Position numbers and translations under genes: made by a program. The notes under the pieces are model-generated. The model was not told the origin of the DNA, made no database searches, and saw nothing but the letters and a program-made list of their open reading frames with translations. Shown in pieces: positions 27,641-36,085 of a stretch of DNA of 64,000 bases. Each line of letters opens with the position of its first letter. Within the stretch, counting starts at the first letter, position 1. Origin of the DNA: CBDDLD01 sp965230605 (GTDB lineage: Bacteria; Bacteroidota; Bacteroidia; Flavobacteriales; Flavobacteriaceae); the NCBI GenBank assembly GCA_965230605.1, contig CBDDLD010000004.1, positions 868,001 to 932,000 of the forward strand, given 5' to 3'.

Positions 27641-28437
27641 TTAAAAAGTACACACCATCATCTGAACTAAAGCACATCATCGCATATCACTGGACACTAG
27701 AAACTACCAGTAACGATGATCATGATACTTACAGATTTGTCCCAGACGGATTTGTAGACTGGATATTCCATCTCGGTACACCGTGGCAATGTAGCTTTCC
27801 CGATAAGCAACACCATTCCACAACGGGGCAATTCCATGTGTTTGGTCAAATCAAAAAGTATGTAGACCTGAATGTGTCTCATGGACATGTCCGTCTATTT
27901 GGAGTCAAATTTTATCCCTGGGTTGCTAAGACCATATGGAAAACAGATATGCATTACTTAACCAATGCATGTCATAATATTAATGATTTAGAATTACCTG
28001 CAATTAATGAACTGCAGGAAAAGATCATGCTTTCTGATTCTACAAGTTCTAGAATTAGTCATATTGAGGACTACTTAAGAGCAAGCTCTGACTATAATGT
28101 GTCTGATAGCCTAAAACCTGTGCTTGATAATTTATTCTCAAAAGGAAGCTTAAACTTATCAAATATCAATTTCGGATTACGTCGTTTAGAACAGCGATTT
28201 AAAAGTGAAATAGGGATATCGCCTAAATTATTTTCTAAGACCTTACGTATCAATAAAGCCATAGAACAACTTACAGATCAGCCCCTAGAGTCACTGACTA
28301 AGATAGGGTTGGACGTCAACTTCTATGATCAATCTCATTTCATTAAGGATTTTAAGCAGTTTACCGGTTATAGCCCATCACAATTCTTGAAGTACATCAA
28401 TCCTAATGGCGATATTTTAAATCTTCAGGCACATTAA
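27634..28437 (+). CDS. AraC-family regulator with DUF6597-type N-terminal domain
   Basis: A 267-residue protein. The N-terminal domain (YTPSSELKHIIAYHWTLE, YRFVPDGFVDWIFHLG, GVKFYPWVA) matches the sensor-like domain DUF6597 found in many AraC-type regulators. The C-terminal 100 residues are a double helix-turn-helix: LRRLEQRFKSEIGISPKLFSKTLRINKAI and then TKIGLDVNFYDQSHFIKDFKQFTGYSPSQF, the highly conserved second HTH. It would bind DNA as an activator; the ligand is unknown. A palindrome over the start suggests autoregulation. Confidence 0.85.
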   Translation: MVFKKYTPSSELKHIIAYHWTLETTSNDDHDTYRFVPDGFVDWIFHLGTPWQCSFPDKQHHSTTGQFHVFGQIKKYVDLNVSHGHVRLFGVKFYPWVAKTIWKTDMHYLTNACHNINDLELPAINELQEKIMLSDSTSSRISHIEDYLRASSDYNVSDSLKPVLDNLFSKGSLNLSNINFGLRRLEQRFKSEIGISPKLFSKTLRINKAIEQLTDQPLESLTKIGLDVNFYDQSHFIKDFKQFTGYSPSQFLKYINPNGDILNLQAH

Positions 28438-28477
28438 TCATTTCGCTTTTTTACAATTTCTACTAAGGGAAGCATAC

Positions 28478-28485
28478 TAATTTTG
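28478..28485 (+). promoter_or_regulatory. -7 box for the T9SS cargo gene
   Basis: TAATTTTG (TAnnTTTG), 24 nt before the ATG at 28510; no clear -33 box. Confidence 0.4.
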
Positions 28486-28509
28486 GGCAAAATTCTAATA
28501 CGATCCTAA

Positions 28510-29832
28510 ATGATTAACTTACTTAAACCAAGCGTTTCAAAACTATTATGTGCCTCTAGCTTAATTTTTGGACTGACACTTTGTTCCTTACAAGCACAAT
28601 CTTGGCAAACCTTAAATGCTAATACTTTAAGCTGGCGTTTTGAAGATCTTTGTTTTGTTGATCCTGATATAGGCTGGGTAGTTGATGGTGGAGGTCAAAT
28701 TCTAAAGACCGTAAATGGCGGCCAAAACTGGACACAGCAATTCTATAATTCTAGCCTCTATTTTAGAAGCGTAGAGTTCTTAAATGATCAACTAGGGTTT
28801 GCCGGAACATTGGCTAATGGAAACCCAACGGCGCAATTATTGAGAACTACAGATGGTGGGGCTACTTGGACCGATCTTACAGGGAATTTTCCGGTCAATG
28901 TGACTGGTATTTGTGGCATCTCAATTGTTGATGAAAACACAGTATTTATTACCGGTGTTTTCTTCGGGTCTGCCTATATTATGAAGTCTACAGATCAGGG
29001 GGATACATGGCAATACACCAACATGAGTACTTATGCTAATGGACTTGTTGATATTTATTTTAAGGATGGTCTTAATGGATGGGCAGTAGGACAAGGCAAT
29101 CAGGGAAATGCACTTAGAGCGGTTATTTTGGGAACTACAAATGGCGGCACCACCTGGAATTTATTACGAAGTGGTGATCATTCTAATCAACGCTCATGGA
29201 AGATTCAACAACTCAATGATAATGTATTCTATGCTTCTATAGAAGAGTTTGAACCGAGTCCACAGTACTTCAAATCTATAGACGGAGGACAAACCTGGTC
29301 ATTACAAAACGTAGTGACGACAAACACATCAGGGACTATGCAAGGTATAGGGTTCTTAAACGAAAACTTAGGATGGGTTGGCGGCTTTAGTCAGTTATTT
29401 TATGAAACTACTGATGGTGGACAAACTTGGGATTATCAACCTTCAATTGGGTTGAGTTTTAATCGCTTTCAGCGGGTAAACGATACCCTTATGTATACGG
29501 CAGGAGTAAATGTATACCGCTATGCTGATCCGGCGTTATTGAGTATTGATGAGTTCGAAATTGTCAAACCTAAAGGACATTCGCTTGCTATCAAAGGGTC
29601 TAACATAGTTAAAGACCAAGCCGCTATTTTGCTCAACCTGATTAATAATACCTATTGTGAGTTGAGTGTTTATAATACCAATGGTCAGCGCGTGCAGACC
29701 ATTCACCAGCAACGTATGCAGGCTGGAGAGCATGAGATCCAATGGCAGTTACCACAATTGGCTAAAGGACCTTACTTTTTGGTCTTGTATACCTATCATG
29801 GTTATGAGTCAATAAAAGTAGTTGTAGATTAG
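28510..29832 (+). CDS. YCF48/BNR-like beta-propeller protein with type IX secretion sorting domain
   Basis: A 440-residue secreted protein: signal peptide (LCASSLIFGLTLCSLQAQS), then repeated Asp-box/YCF48-like units with the motifs TVNGGQNWTQQ, TTDGGATWTDL, STDQGDTWQY, TTNGGTTWNL, SIDGGQTWSL and TTDGGQTWDY, each a beta-propeller blade. The last 80 residues are a T9SS type A C-terminal sorting domain (SVYNTNGQRVQTIHQQRM then LAKGPYFLVLYTYHGYES..KVVV). It would be exported through the T9SS and cleaved or anchored at the cell surface. The ligand is unknown. Confidence 0.88.
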   Translation: MINLLKPSVSKLLCASSLIFGLTLCSLQAQSWQTLNANTLSWRFEDLCFVDPDIGWVVDGGGQILKTVNGGQNWTQQFYNSSLYFRSVEFLNDQLGFAGTLANGNPTAQLLRTTDGGATWTDLTGNFPVNVTGICGISIVDENTVFITGVFFGSAYIMKSTDQGDTWQYTNMSTYANGLVDIYFKDGLNGWAVGQGNQGNALRAVILGTTNGGTTWNLLRSGDHSNQRSWKIQQLNDNVFYASIEEFEPSPQYFKSIDGGQTWSLQNVVTTNTSGTMQGIGFLNENLGWVGGFSQLFYETTDGGQTWDYQPSIGLSFNRFQRVNDTLMYTAGVNVYRYADPALLSIDEFEIVKPKGHSLAIKGSNIVKDQAAILLNLINNTYCELSVYNTNGQRVQTIHQQRMQAGEHEIQWQLPQLAKGPYFLVLYTYHGYESIKVVVD

Positions 29833-29833
29833 A

Positions 29834-30520
29834 TCAGCAACAAATATCTCTACGGTGTACTGCATCAATAAAAGCTGTATTTTTTGCCTTGTCGCTAACC
29901 AAATCATCAAAGATTTTCATACCGCTAAAGTCATCGTCATCTAAGACCAAGGCTTTAAATTTTTCCCATGGAAAATCTACACCAGGATCTGTTCGGCGAT
30001 GTGGATCTAGTTTGGCGTGAGATACAACATCTTCAAGATTTGGGTACTTAGCCCAACAATATTTAACAATATCTGCAGTGATCTTAACTTGCCAATCTGA
30101 AAATGGATCATTGACTTGACTATTCACAATCTCAACACCTAATGACCAATGATTGACTTTATTCTTGCCACCATTGACATCCGGATGAAATTTATCGTTT
30201 CTAACATGCCAGGCAGCTAGGGTTTCCGGAGCGCAGGCCCAAATCACCTTACCATGTTCAGCTTCATTCTCATCTGGCACTAACCAATGCCAACTTCCTT
30301 GGCCTCTGGGATCGCGCATTACAGATACTGCACCATCAGAAGAGGACCCTGCTGTAGCATGAATGACTATCCCCTTAATACCAAAAATAGGATTGTAGAT
30401 ACGCTTGGTTGTTTTACTTTTCCAATGTTTCTGGATACCCGGATACCATACTTCAGGGAGTCTTATATTCATAGGCTTATCGCCTTTTGGAAGTTTGAAG
30501 TGATAATCTTTTGGATCCAT
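29834..30520 (-). CDS. N-acetylmuramoyl-L-alanine amidase (amidase_2), no signal peptide
   Basis: A 228-residue amidase_2/PGRP-like protein. Catalytic-domain landmarks: GIVIHATAGSS (first zinc-ligand histidine), WHWLVPDE, AWHVRN, HWSLGVEIVNS, and DVVSHAKLDPHRRTDPGVDFPW (second histidine and following conserved DPG). It would cut the amide between MurNAc and the stem peptide. There is no signal peptide, which fits phage-like endolysins or effectors rather than a housekeeping periplasmic amidase. It lies 11 nt after an EEP nuclease-like gene on the same strand, and its end is 1 nt from the convergent T9SS cargo gene. Confidence 0.82.
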   Translation of the reverse strand: MDPKDYHFKLPKGDKPMNIRLPEVWYPGIQKHWKSKTTKRIYNPIFGIKGIVIHATAGSSSDGAVSVMRDPRGQGSWHWLVPDENEAEHGKVIWACAPETLAAWHVRNDKFHPDVNGGKNKVNHWSLGVEIVNSQVNDPFSDWQVKITADIVKYCWAKYPNLEDVVSHAKLDPHRRTDPGVDFPWEKFKALVLDDDDFSGMKIFDDLVSDKAKNTAFIDAVHRRDICC

Positions 30521-30531
30521 AATGCACTTTA

Positions 30532-31674
30532 TTACTCACTCTTAATCTTATCTAAATAACTCAGACTGAAATTGATTTTTAGTTCTGTCCACATCGGAAG
30601 ATGATCACTCATCTGAAACGTACGCCATTCTTTCTTGTAGTAGTCTTTTTGCTTAGCCTCACTGGCTTTTATAGCTTTAAATTTATCTATCGTCTTTTTA
30701 ATCTTAGCTTTCTTCGTTGCATCTGTTTCTTTAGCAAATTTTTCTTGTTGCTGTTTGAGCTTTAAATCTAGATTCTCGACAACGACTTTTTGGTAATCCT
30801 TAAACTGACGGGTAGAGAACACCTTGCGATATAGATCATAAGCACCCGCACTATTTGGCTGATCACCATAAAGAATCTCACCTTTCTTTTCCATAAAAGC
30901 AATCTGATCATAGTGTTTAGTTTTGTACATGTTTGATGGATGATCCTCAATACCCTTAGGAATCACAAAACCGTGCTTTTTTAAAGCTTTCATAGTTTTA
31001 TGCTCGGGGCTAAAGATGTTGAAATCCCCTAGAAGGATAAGATTCTCTTTGTATTTCTTTGCTCGTTTTTTGATGTTTTCAGCAATCTTGTCGATCTCTT
31101 CTATACGTTGTTTTAATTTGTCTCCCGAGTCTGAACCAAAATAGATGTGTACGGTACAAAGTTTAAACTTAAACCAACCAGATTGAAAAGCTACTAGGAA
31201 TGGTGTTCGTGCAAACTGCTTTTCACCTTTAATAAGTTTGCTTTTAGTAAGCACGATCTCTCCGGCGATCTTTTCAAAAGAGACTCGCTTAGTATCATAA
31301 ATATATGCCATGCGTTCCCCATTACCGGAATGCCCCTCAGTCACGTCGGTCATAATGTAATCCCATTGATCTCCCATGACATACATTAATTTTTTGAAAG
31401 CGAAAAGATCATCATTGACCTCTTGTATGGCGACTAAGTCAAAACTAGAAATGATCTCAGAGATGTAGTAGAAGGCTTCTACTTCTCTGGGGCCGTAGCC
31501 ATACCTGTTGGAGTCAAAATCGCGAATGTTCCAAGTAGCTATGAGTACATTTTCATTAAAGGTTTTAGCGGGAATTTTTTCGTCTAGATCTTTTTTAAGA
31601 TTGACAAGGCGACTAATGACACGTTTGCGTACGTTGAAATCTTCGAAGTCGCGCTTCAAGGCATAATATCTCAT
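30532..31674 (-). CDS. Endonuclease/exonuclease/phosphatase (EEP) family protein
   Basis: A 380-residue cytoplasmic protein with the EEP fold: IATWNIRDFDSN (metal-site Asn), DLVAIQEVND (metal-binding Glu), LCTVHIYFGS, NLILLGDFNIFSPE (catalytic Asp/Asn) and the C-terminal SDHLPMW (catalytic His). Residues 300-345 insert a lysine/glutamate-rich helical region. The family includes DNases, sphingomyelinase-type and inositol phosphatases, so activity cannot be narrowed. It leads a two-gene unit with the amidase downstream. A 16-bp palindrome sits 57 nt upstream. Confidence 0.75.
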   Translation of the reverse strand: MRYYALKRDFEDFNVRKRVISRLVNLKKDLDEKIPAKTFNENVLIATWNIRDFDSNRYGYGPREVEAFYYISEIISSFDLVAIQEVNDDLFAFKKLMYVMGDQWDYIMTDVTEGHSGNGERMAYIYDTKRVSFEKIAGEIVLTKSKLIKGEKQFARTPFLVAFQSGWFKFKLCTVHIYFGSDSGDKLKQRIEEIDKIAENIKKRAKKYKENLILLGDFNIFSPEHKTMKALKKHGFVIPKGIEDHPSNMYKTKHYDQIAFMEKKGEILYGDQPNSAGAYDLYRKVFSTRQFKDYQKVVVENLDLKLKQQQEKFAKETDATKKAKIKKTIDKFKAIKASEAKQKDYYKKEWRTFQMSDHLPMWTELKINFSLSYLDKIKSE

Positions 31675-31730
31675 GATTAACAGCTTTATTCAGGATGTAA
31701 TAAAGCTACTGATTTTGTGCCACTTATAGC

Positions 31731-31746
31731 TACGTAGTTCTACGTA
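31731..31746. promoter_or_regulatory. Perfect 16-bp palindrome in a divergent promoter region
   Basis: TACGTAG-TT-CTACGTA: 7-bp arms with a 2-bp spacer, midway in the 134-bp region between the EEP gene (minus) and the DUF2851 gene (plus). Its size and symmetry are those of a dimeric regulator binding site; the regulator is not identified. Confidence 0.5.
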
Positions 31747-31808
31747 TTTTTCTATATACATTGAAAGAAAATTCTTATATTTAAAAACCAAATCTATTAG
31801 TAATCTAA

Positions 31809-33083
31809 ATGCAAGAATCCCTCTTACACCATGTATGGAAATATCAAAAATTTTCTAAACATTTATTACAATCCACAAGCGGAGCATCTATTAGTGTAAA
31901 ATCTGTAGGGACTTATAACACTAATTCTGGGCCAGATTTTTTCAATGCACAGGTAGTTATTGGAGATCAACTTTGGGCTGGTAATGTAGAAATTCATGTG
32001 AAGTCTTCAGATTGGTATGTCCATGGTCATGAAAAGGACAATAACTATGATAATGTCATATTACATGTGGTTTGGGAGCATGATATAGAGGTGTATAGGA
32101 TCACTAATCAGCCTCTAACAACTCTGGTACTTCGACCATATGTGTCAGAAACAGTAATTGCTAATTACAATGCTTTAATTTTTACGAGAACGAATTGGAT
32201 CAATTGCGAAATACAATTACCATCCATAAATGATTTTGATCTGCAAAACTGGTTAGAACGATTGTATGTTGAGCGGCTTCAACAAAAAACTGAGCGTATT
32301 CAACAATTATTAGAGGCCTCAGAAAATGATTGGGAAAACGTACTCTTCAAAATGATAAGTAGAAACTTTGGTCTCAACATTAATGGAGACGCATTGATGA
32401 GTATAGCGGAGTCATTACCTTATTCGGTTATTAGGAAGCATCAACATAATGCAAATGATTTAGAAGCTCTCTTCTTTGGTCAAGCTGGATTGTTGAATTC
32501 TAATGTTGAAGAGGTTTATTTTTGTAATCTCAGAGAACGCTATCAATACTTGAAGCACAAGTACAGTTTGAGTGTTGAAGGTATAATTCCGGTTAAATTC
32601 TTTAGGTTAAGACCATCAAATTTCCCAACGATTCGTTTATCTCAATTAGCCAGTTTATATGCAAAACGAAAACATTTATTTTCATCATGTATGACTGCGA
32701 ATACCTTAAACGATCTTTACACCATATTTGAAATATCTGCTTCAGATTTTTGGAAACAACATTATACATTTAATACGAAATCAAGAAGATCAAAAAAAAC
32801 ACTAACAAGGCCATTTGTGAATTTGCTGATCATTAATACTGTTTTACCCATAAAGTTTTGCTATGAACAATACAAAGGCAATATGATAAACGATTTATCT
32901 TTAGATCTTATTCAACAGTTGCCTATAGAGAAGAATACAATTGTAGATAAATTTAAAAGTATTAAGTCCGTAGAAAAATCAGCATTAACATCCCAAGGAT
33001 TACTGCAATTAAAAAACCAGTATTGTGATAAAAATAGATGTGTACAATGTGCTATAGGGCATCAATTAATCTTTAAAAAATAG
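31809..33083 (+). CDS. DUF2851 family protein
   Basis: A 424-residue cytoplasmic protein matching DUF2851, widespread in Bacteroidota: MQESLLHHVWKYQKF at the N-terminus, TNSGPDFFNAQVVIGDQLWAGNVEIHVKSSDWYVHGH (residues 37-75, conserved Asp/Glu/His that may form a nuclease-like site), and a cysteine cluster in CDKNRCVQCAIG at the C-terminus (three cysteines, C-x4-C-x2-C). The PD-(D/E)XK-like look of the N-terminal part is an inference. It is followed closely by the PspC and K+ channel genes. Confidence 0.8.
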   Translation: MQESLLHHVWKYQKFSKHLLQSTSGASISVKSVGTYNTNSGPDFFNAQVVIGDQLWAGNVEIHVKSSDWYVHGHEKDNNYDNVILHVVWEHDIEVYRITNQPLTTLVLRPYVSETVIANYNALIFTRTNWINCEIQLPSINDFDLQNWLERLYVERLQQKTERIQQLLEASENDWENVLFKMISRNFGLNINGDALMSIAESLPYSVIRKHQHNANDLEALFFGQAGLLNSNVEEVYFCNLRERYQYLKHKYSLSVEGIIPVKFFRLRPSNFPTIRLSQLASLYAKRKHLFSSCMTANTLNDLYTIFEISASDFWKQHYTFNTKSRRSKKTLTRPFVNLLIINTVLPIKFCYEQYKGNMINDLSLDLIQQLPIEKNTIVDKFKSIKSVEKSALTSQGLLQLKNQYCDKNRCVQCAIGHQLIFKK

Positions 33084-33095
33084 TTACCTTGCGGT

Positions 33096-33323
33096 ATGAA
33101 GTTTTTCTACAGCCTGTTACATTATTTTCAGAAGCGCGGCTACTATGTATGCCAACGTATTGCAGATCGTTTAGGAATAAGGGCTAAGATTGTAAGAACG
33201 TCATTTATGTATCTCACATTTGTGACATTAGGTTTTGGATTTGCACTATACCTTTTTCTTGCGTTCTGGATGCGTATAAAAGACATTATATATACCAAAC
33301 GAACTTCAGTATTTGACCTTTAA
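33096..33323 (+). CDS. PspC domain small membrane protein
   Basis: A 75-residue protein with the PspC/phage-shock C pattern: a basic amphipathic start, GIRAKIVRTSFMY, then a membrane helix (LTFVTLGFGFALYLFLAFWM). PspC domains respond to membrane stress; here the domain is alone with no PspA or PspB partner nearby. It lies 12 nt after the DUF2851 gene and 2 nt before the channel gene, so the three are probably an operon. Confidence 0.75.
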   Translation: MKFFYSLLHYFQKRGYYVCQRIADRLGIRAKIVRTSFMYLTFVTLGFGFALYLFLAFWMRIKDIIYTKRTSVFDL

Positions 33324-33325
33324 AC

Positions 33326-34348
33326 ATGCAAAACCCATTAATACGACTTTTTAGATCAAAATTTAATACAGCATTACTCTTAATGCTTATTTTACTAGTA
33401 GTAGGTGTTGTAGGTTACAAGATCATTGCAGGTTACACGTGGATCAATGCCATTTACATGACAGTAATAACGATTACCACTGTAGGTTTTAAGGAAGTGC
33501 AGCCCTTAGATTACGATGCGAAAGTATTTACCATTTTTTTGATCTTAACCAGTGTTGTGATACTCGGTTATGCCATTAAAGTGATTACAGAATATATTCT
33601 AAGTAGAAATAATTACGAAGAAATAAAACGAAAAAAAATGCAAAAGCGAATAGATGCAATGACCAACCATATTATTATATGTGGCTATGGTAGAAATGGA
33701 AAGCAGGCTGCTAAGAAACTATTAGCATATAAGAAGCCTTTTGTTGTAATAGAAAAAGACAAGGCAATAATTGATAAGTTTGAATCTGACGAGGTGTCCT
33801 TTATCCTTGGAAATGCTAATGAAGATGAAACATTATTGTTAGCAGGAATAGAACGTGCAAGTACACTAATATCTGCCCTGCCCAATGATGCAGATAACCT
33901 TTTTGTGGTACTATCATCCCGCCAAATTAATTCTAAACTACATATTATAAGTCGGGCATCGCAAGAACCTTCTTATAATAAGCTAAAATTAGCTGGAGCT
34001 AATAATGTTATTCTTCCGGATAAAATCGGTGGCGATCATATGGCATCTTTAGTTGTAGTCCCCGATTTGGTTGAGTTTATAGATAATTTAGGCATTATAG
34101 GAGAACACAATATCAATGTCGAAGAAGTAGAGGTAGAGAAATTGTACAATGTCAATACAGTAAAGACAATTGCAGAGTTAGACCTCAGAAAGAAAACAGG
34201 ATGTACAGTTATTGGATTTAAGCGATCCAATGGGGAGTATGTTGTAAATCCGGAAGCTGAAACTAAGCTAATTCCAGAGTCTAAAATCATCGTTTTAGGG
34301 CGTCCGGAACAGATACAAAAACTTAATTCAACCTACGATATTAACTAA
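33326..34348 (+). CDS. Potassium channel with cytoplasmic TrkA/RCK domains
   Basis: A 340-residue two-helix ion channel: helix 1 at about residues 15-35, a pore loop with selectivity filter TTVGF (51-55), helix 2 at about 68-90, then a Rossmann RCK domain starting HIIICGYGRNG (residues 115-125) and a TrkA-C domain at about 250-340. MthK-like architecture. It would conduct K+ under control of a nucleotide or Ca2+/other ligand bound to the RCK ring. TTVGF differs slightly from the usual TVGYG: the tyrosine is phenylalanine and the last glycine is lysine, so selectivity may be altered. Confidence 0.88.
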   Translation: MQNPLIRLFRSKFNTALLLMLILLVVGVVGYKIIAGYTWINAIYMTVITITTVGFKEVQPLDYDAKVFTIFLILTSVVILGYAIKVITEYILSRNNYEEIKRKKMQKRIDAMTNHIIICGYGRNGKQAAKKLLAYKKPFVVIEKDKAIIDKFESDEVSFILGNANEDETLLLAGIERASTLISALPNDADNLFVVLSSRQINSKLHIISRASQEPSYNKLKLAGANNVILPDKIGGDHMASLVVVPDLVEFIDNLGIIGEHNINVEEVEVEKLYNVNTVKTIAELDLRKKTGCTVIGFKRSNGEYVVNPEAETKLIPESKIIVLGRPEQIQKLNSTYDIN

Positions 34349-34447
34349 CATTTGAAGGCATTTTTAACAAGCCTAGCTTTAAAAAATCAAATTTTTTTAG
34401 CATCTTGTCAGCTTTAAAAACAAAAACTAACTAAATATACCTTACTC

Positions 34448-36076
34448 ATGAAGAAATATCTTCTTTCAATTTTTGCACTGCTTTTACCATTATTAAATTT
34501 TGCTCAGGAAGCTGAAAAAGGACTCGACGAAAGAGTTAATGATGCTTTTATGCCGGTTGCTACCTGGTGGGAAAACCTTGTCTTAACTTCAGTACCAATT
34601 GCCGGGTTTGATGTGCCAATAGTGGTAATACTATTAGTGACAGGAGCAACATTTTTCACCATATATTTCAAGTTTCCTAACATAATGAAATTTCCGCTTG
34701 CTATTAATACAGTAAGGGGTAAGTATGATGAAATTGAAGGGCATAGCGCAGAAGAAAAAGTAGCGGTAAATATTGTTGATGGAGATTTGCCAGACACAAT
34801 TAGAGATGAGAGTCAAGAAGGAGAAGTGAGTCACTTCCAAGCGTTAGCAACTGCTGTGTCGGGTACAGTGGGGCTAGGTAATATTGCTGGTGTAGCTGTG
34901 GCTATTGCATTAGGTGGTCCGGGAGCTACGTTTTGGATGATAGTATGTGGTTTGATAGGTATGGCCACTAAGTTTACAGAATGTACGCTTGGTGTAAAAT
35001 ATAGAGATGTAGGAGAAGATGGAACAGTATATGGTGGTCCAATGTATTATTTATCTAAAGGATTGAAAGAAAGAGGTATGGCCGGGTTCGGTAAAGTACT
35101 CGCTGTTTTATTTGCAATCCTATGTGTAGGTGCTTCTTTTGGAGGTGGTAACGCATTTCAGTCTAATCAAGCTGCAGTACAATTAAGTTCATTATTTGGA
35201 ATTGAAGGTGGTGCCACTGGTGTTATCATCGGATTTATTTTAGCTGTTTTAGTAGGAATCGTAATTATAGGTGGAATCAAGCGTATCGCTAAGATCACTG
35301 AGAAGATTGTACCGTTTATGGCTGGTATATATGTATTAGCTGCTTTAGTAATTATTTTTGCAAACTTCAGTTATATCGATGATGCTTTTGGATTAATCTT
35401 CAATGGTGCATTTACGCCAATGGCCGGATTAGGTGGACTTGTTGGTGTATTGATTGTAGGTTTCCAAAGAGCAGCATTCTCTAACGAAGCCGGAGCAGGT
35501 TCTGCGGCTATTGCGCACTCTGCTGTTAAAACGAAGTATCCAGCTTCTGAAGGTGTAGTAGCACTTTTAGAGCCATTTATAGATACTGTAGTTATTTGTA
35601 CGATGACCGCTTTAGTAATCATCTTCTTTAATATAGACGGTGCTAACATGCAAAGTGTTTTCCAATATGGAGCAGTAGACGGAAGTAGTGTGATTTTAAA
35701 TGGAACCGGAGAACAACTTGGAGGTGTAGACTTAACGTCTCAAGCATTTGACTCCGTAATACCTGGATTCTCTTATGTGTTGACAATAGCAATTGTATTA
35801 TTTGCATTCAGTACAATGATCTCTTGGTCTTACTACGGATTACAATCTTGGAAATATTTATTTGGAAAAGGAAAAAGAGCAGATATGATCTATAAAATAT
35901 TATTCTTAGTATTTGTTATTATTGGTGCTGCTGCTACATTAGACGCGGTAATCAAGTTCTCTGATGCTATGATATTAGCTTTGGTATTCCCAAATATGAT
36001 AGGGTTATTCTTCCTCTTCCCTAAAGTTAGAGAGGAAATGGCTAAATATATAAGTGCTATCAAGCAAGCAAAATAA
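34448..36076 (+). CDS. Alanine/glycine:cation symporter (AGCS) family protein
   Basis: A 542-residue sodium-coupled amino-acid transporter with a leading signal-like helix, then about 11 membrane segments. Family signatures: GTVGLGNIAGVAVAIALGGPGATFWM (residues 138-163), NEAGAGSAAIAHSAVKT (348-364) and STMISWSYYGLQSW. It would import alanine or glycine with Na+. It contains an extra N-terminal hydrophobic segment (LLSIFALLLPLLNFAQ) that resembles a signal peptide, as in many Bacteroidota members. Co-directional with the ComEA-like gene 9 nt downstream. Confidence 0.92.
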   Translation: MKKYLLSIFALLLPLLNFAQEAEKGLDERVNDAFMPVATWWENLVLTSVPIAGFDVPIVVILLVTGATFFTIYFKFPNIMKFPLAINTVRGKYDEIEGHSAEEKVAVNIVDGDLPDTIRDESQEGEVSHFQALATAVSGTVGLGNIAGVAVAIALGGPGATFWMIVCGLIGMATKFTECTLGVKYRDVGEDGTVYGGPMYYLSKGLKERGMAGFGKVLAVLFAILCVGASFGGGNAFQSNQAAVQLSSLFGIEGGATGVIIGFILAVLVGIVIIGGIKRIAKITEKIVPFMAGIYVLAALVIIFANFSYIDDAFGLIFNGAFTPMAGLGGLVGVLIVGFQRAAFSNEAGAGSAAIAHSAVKTKYPASEGVVALLEPFIDTVVICTMTALVIIFFNIDGANMQSVFQYGAVDGSSVILNGTGEQLGGVDLTSQAFDSVIPGFSYVLTIAIVLFAFSTMISWSYYGLQSWKYLFGKGKRADMIYKILFLVFVIIGAAATLDAVIKFSDAMILALVFPNMIGLFFLFPKVREEMAKYISAIKQAK

Positions 36077-36085
36077 AATTATTAC

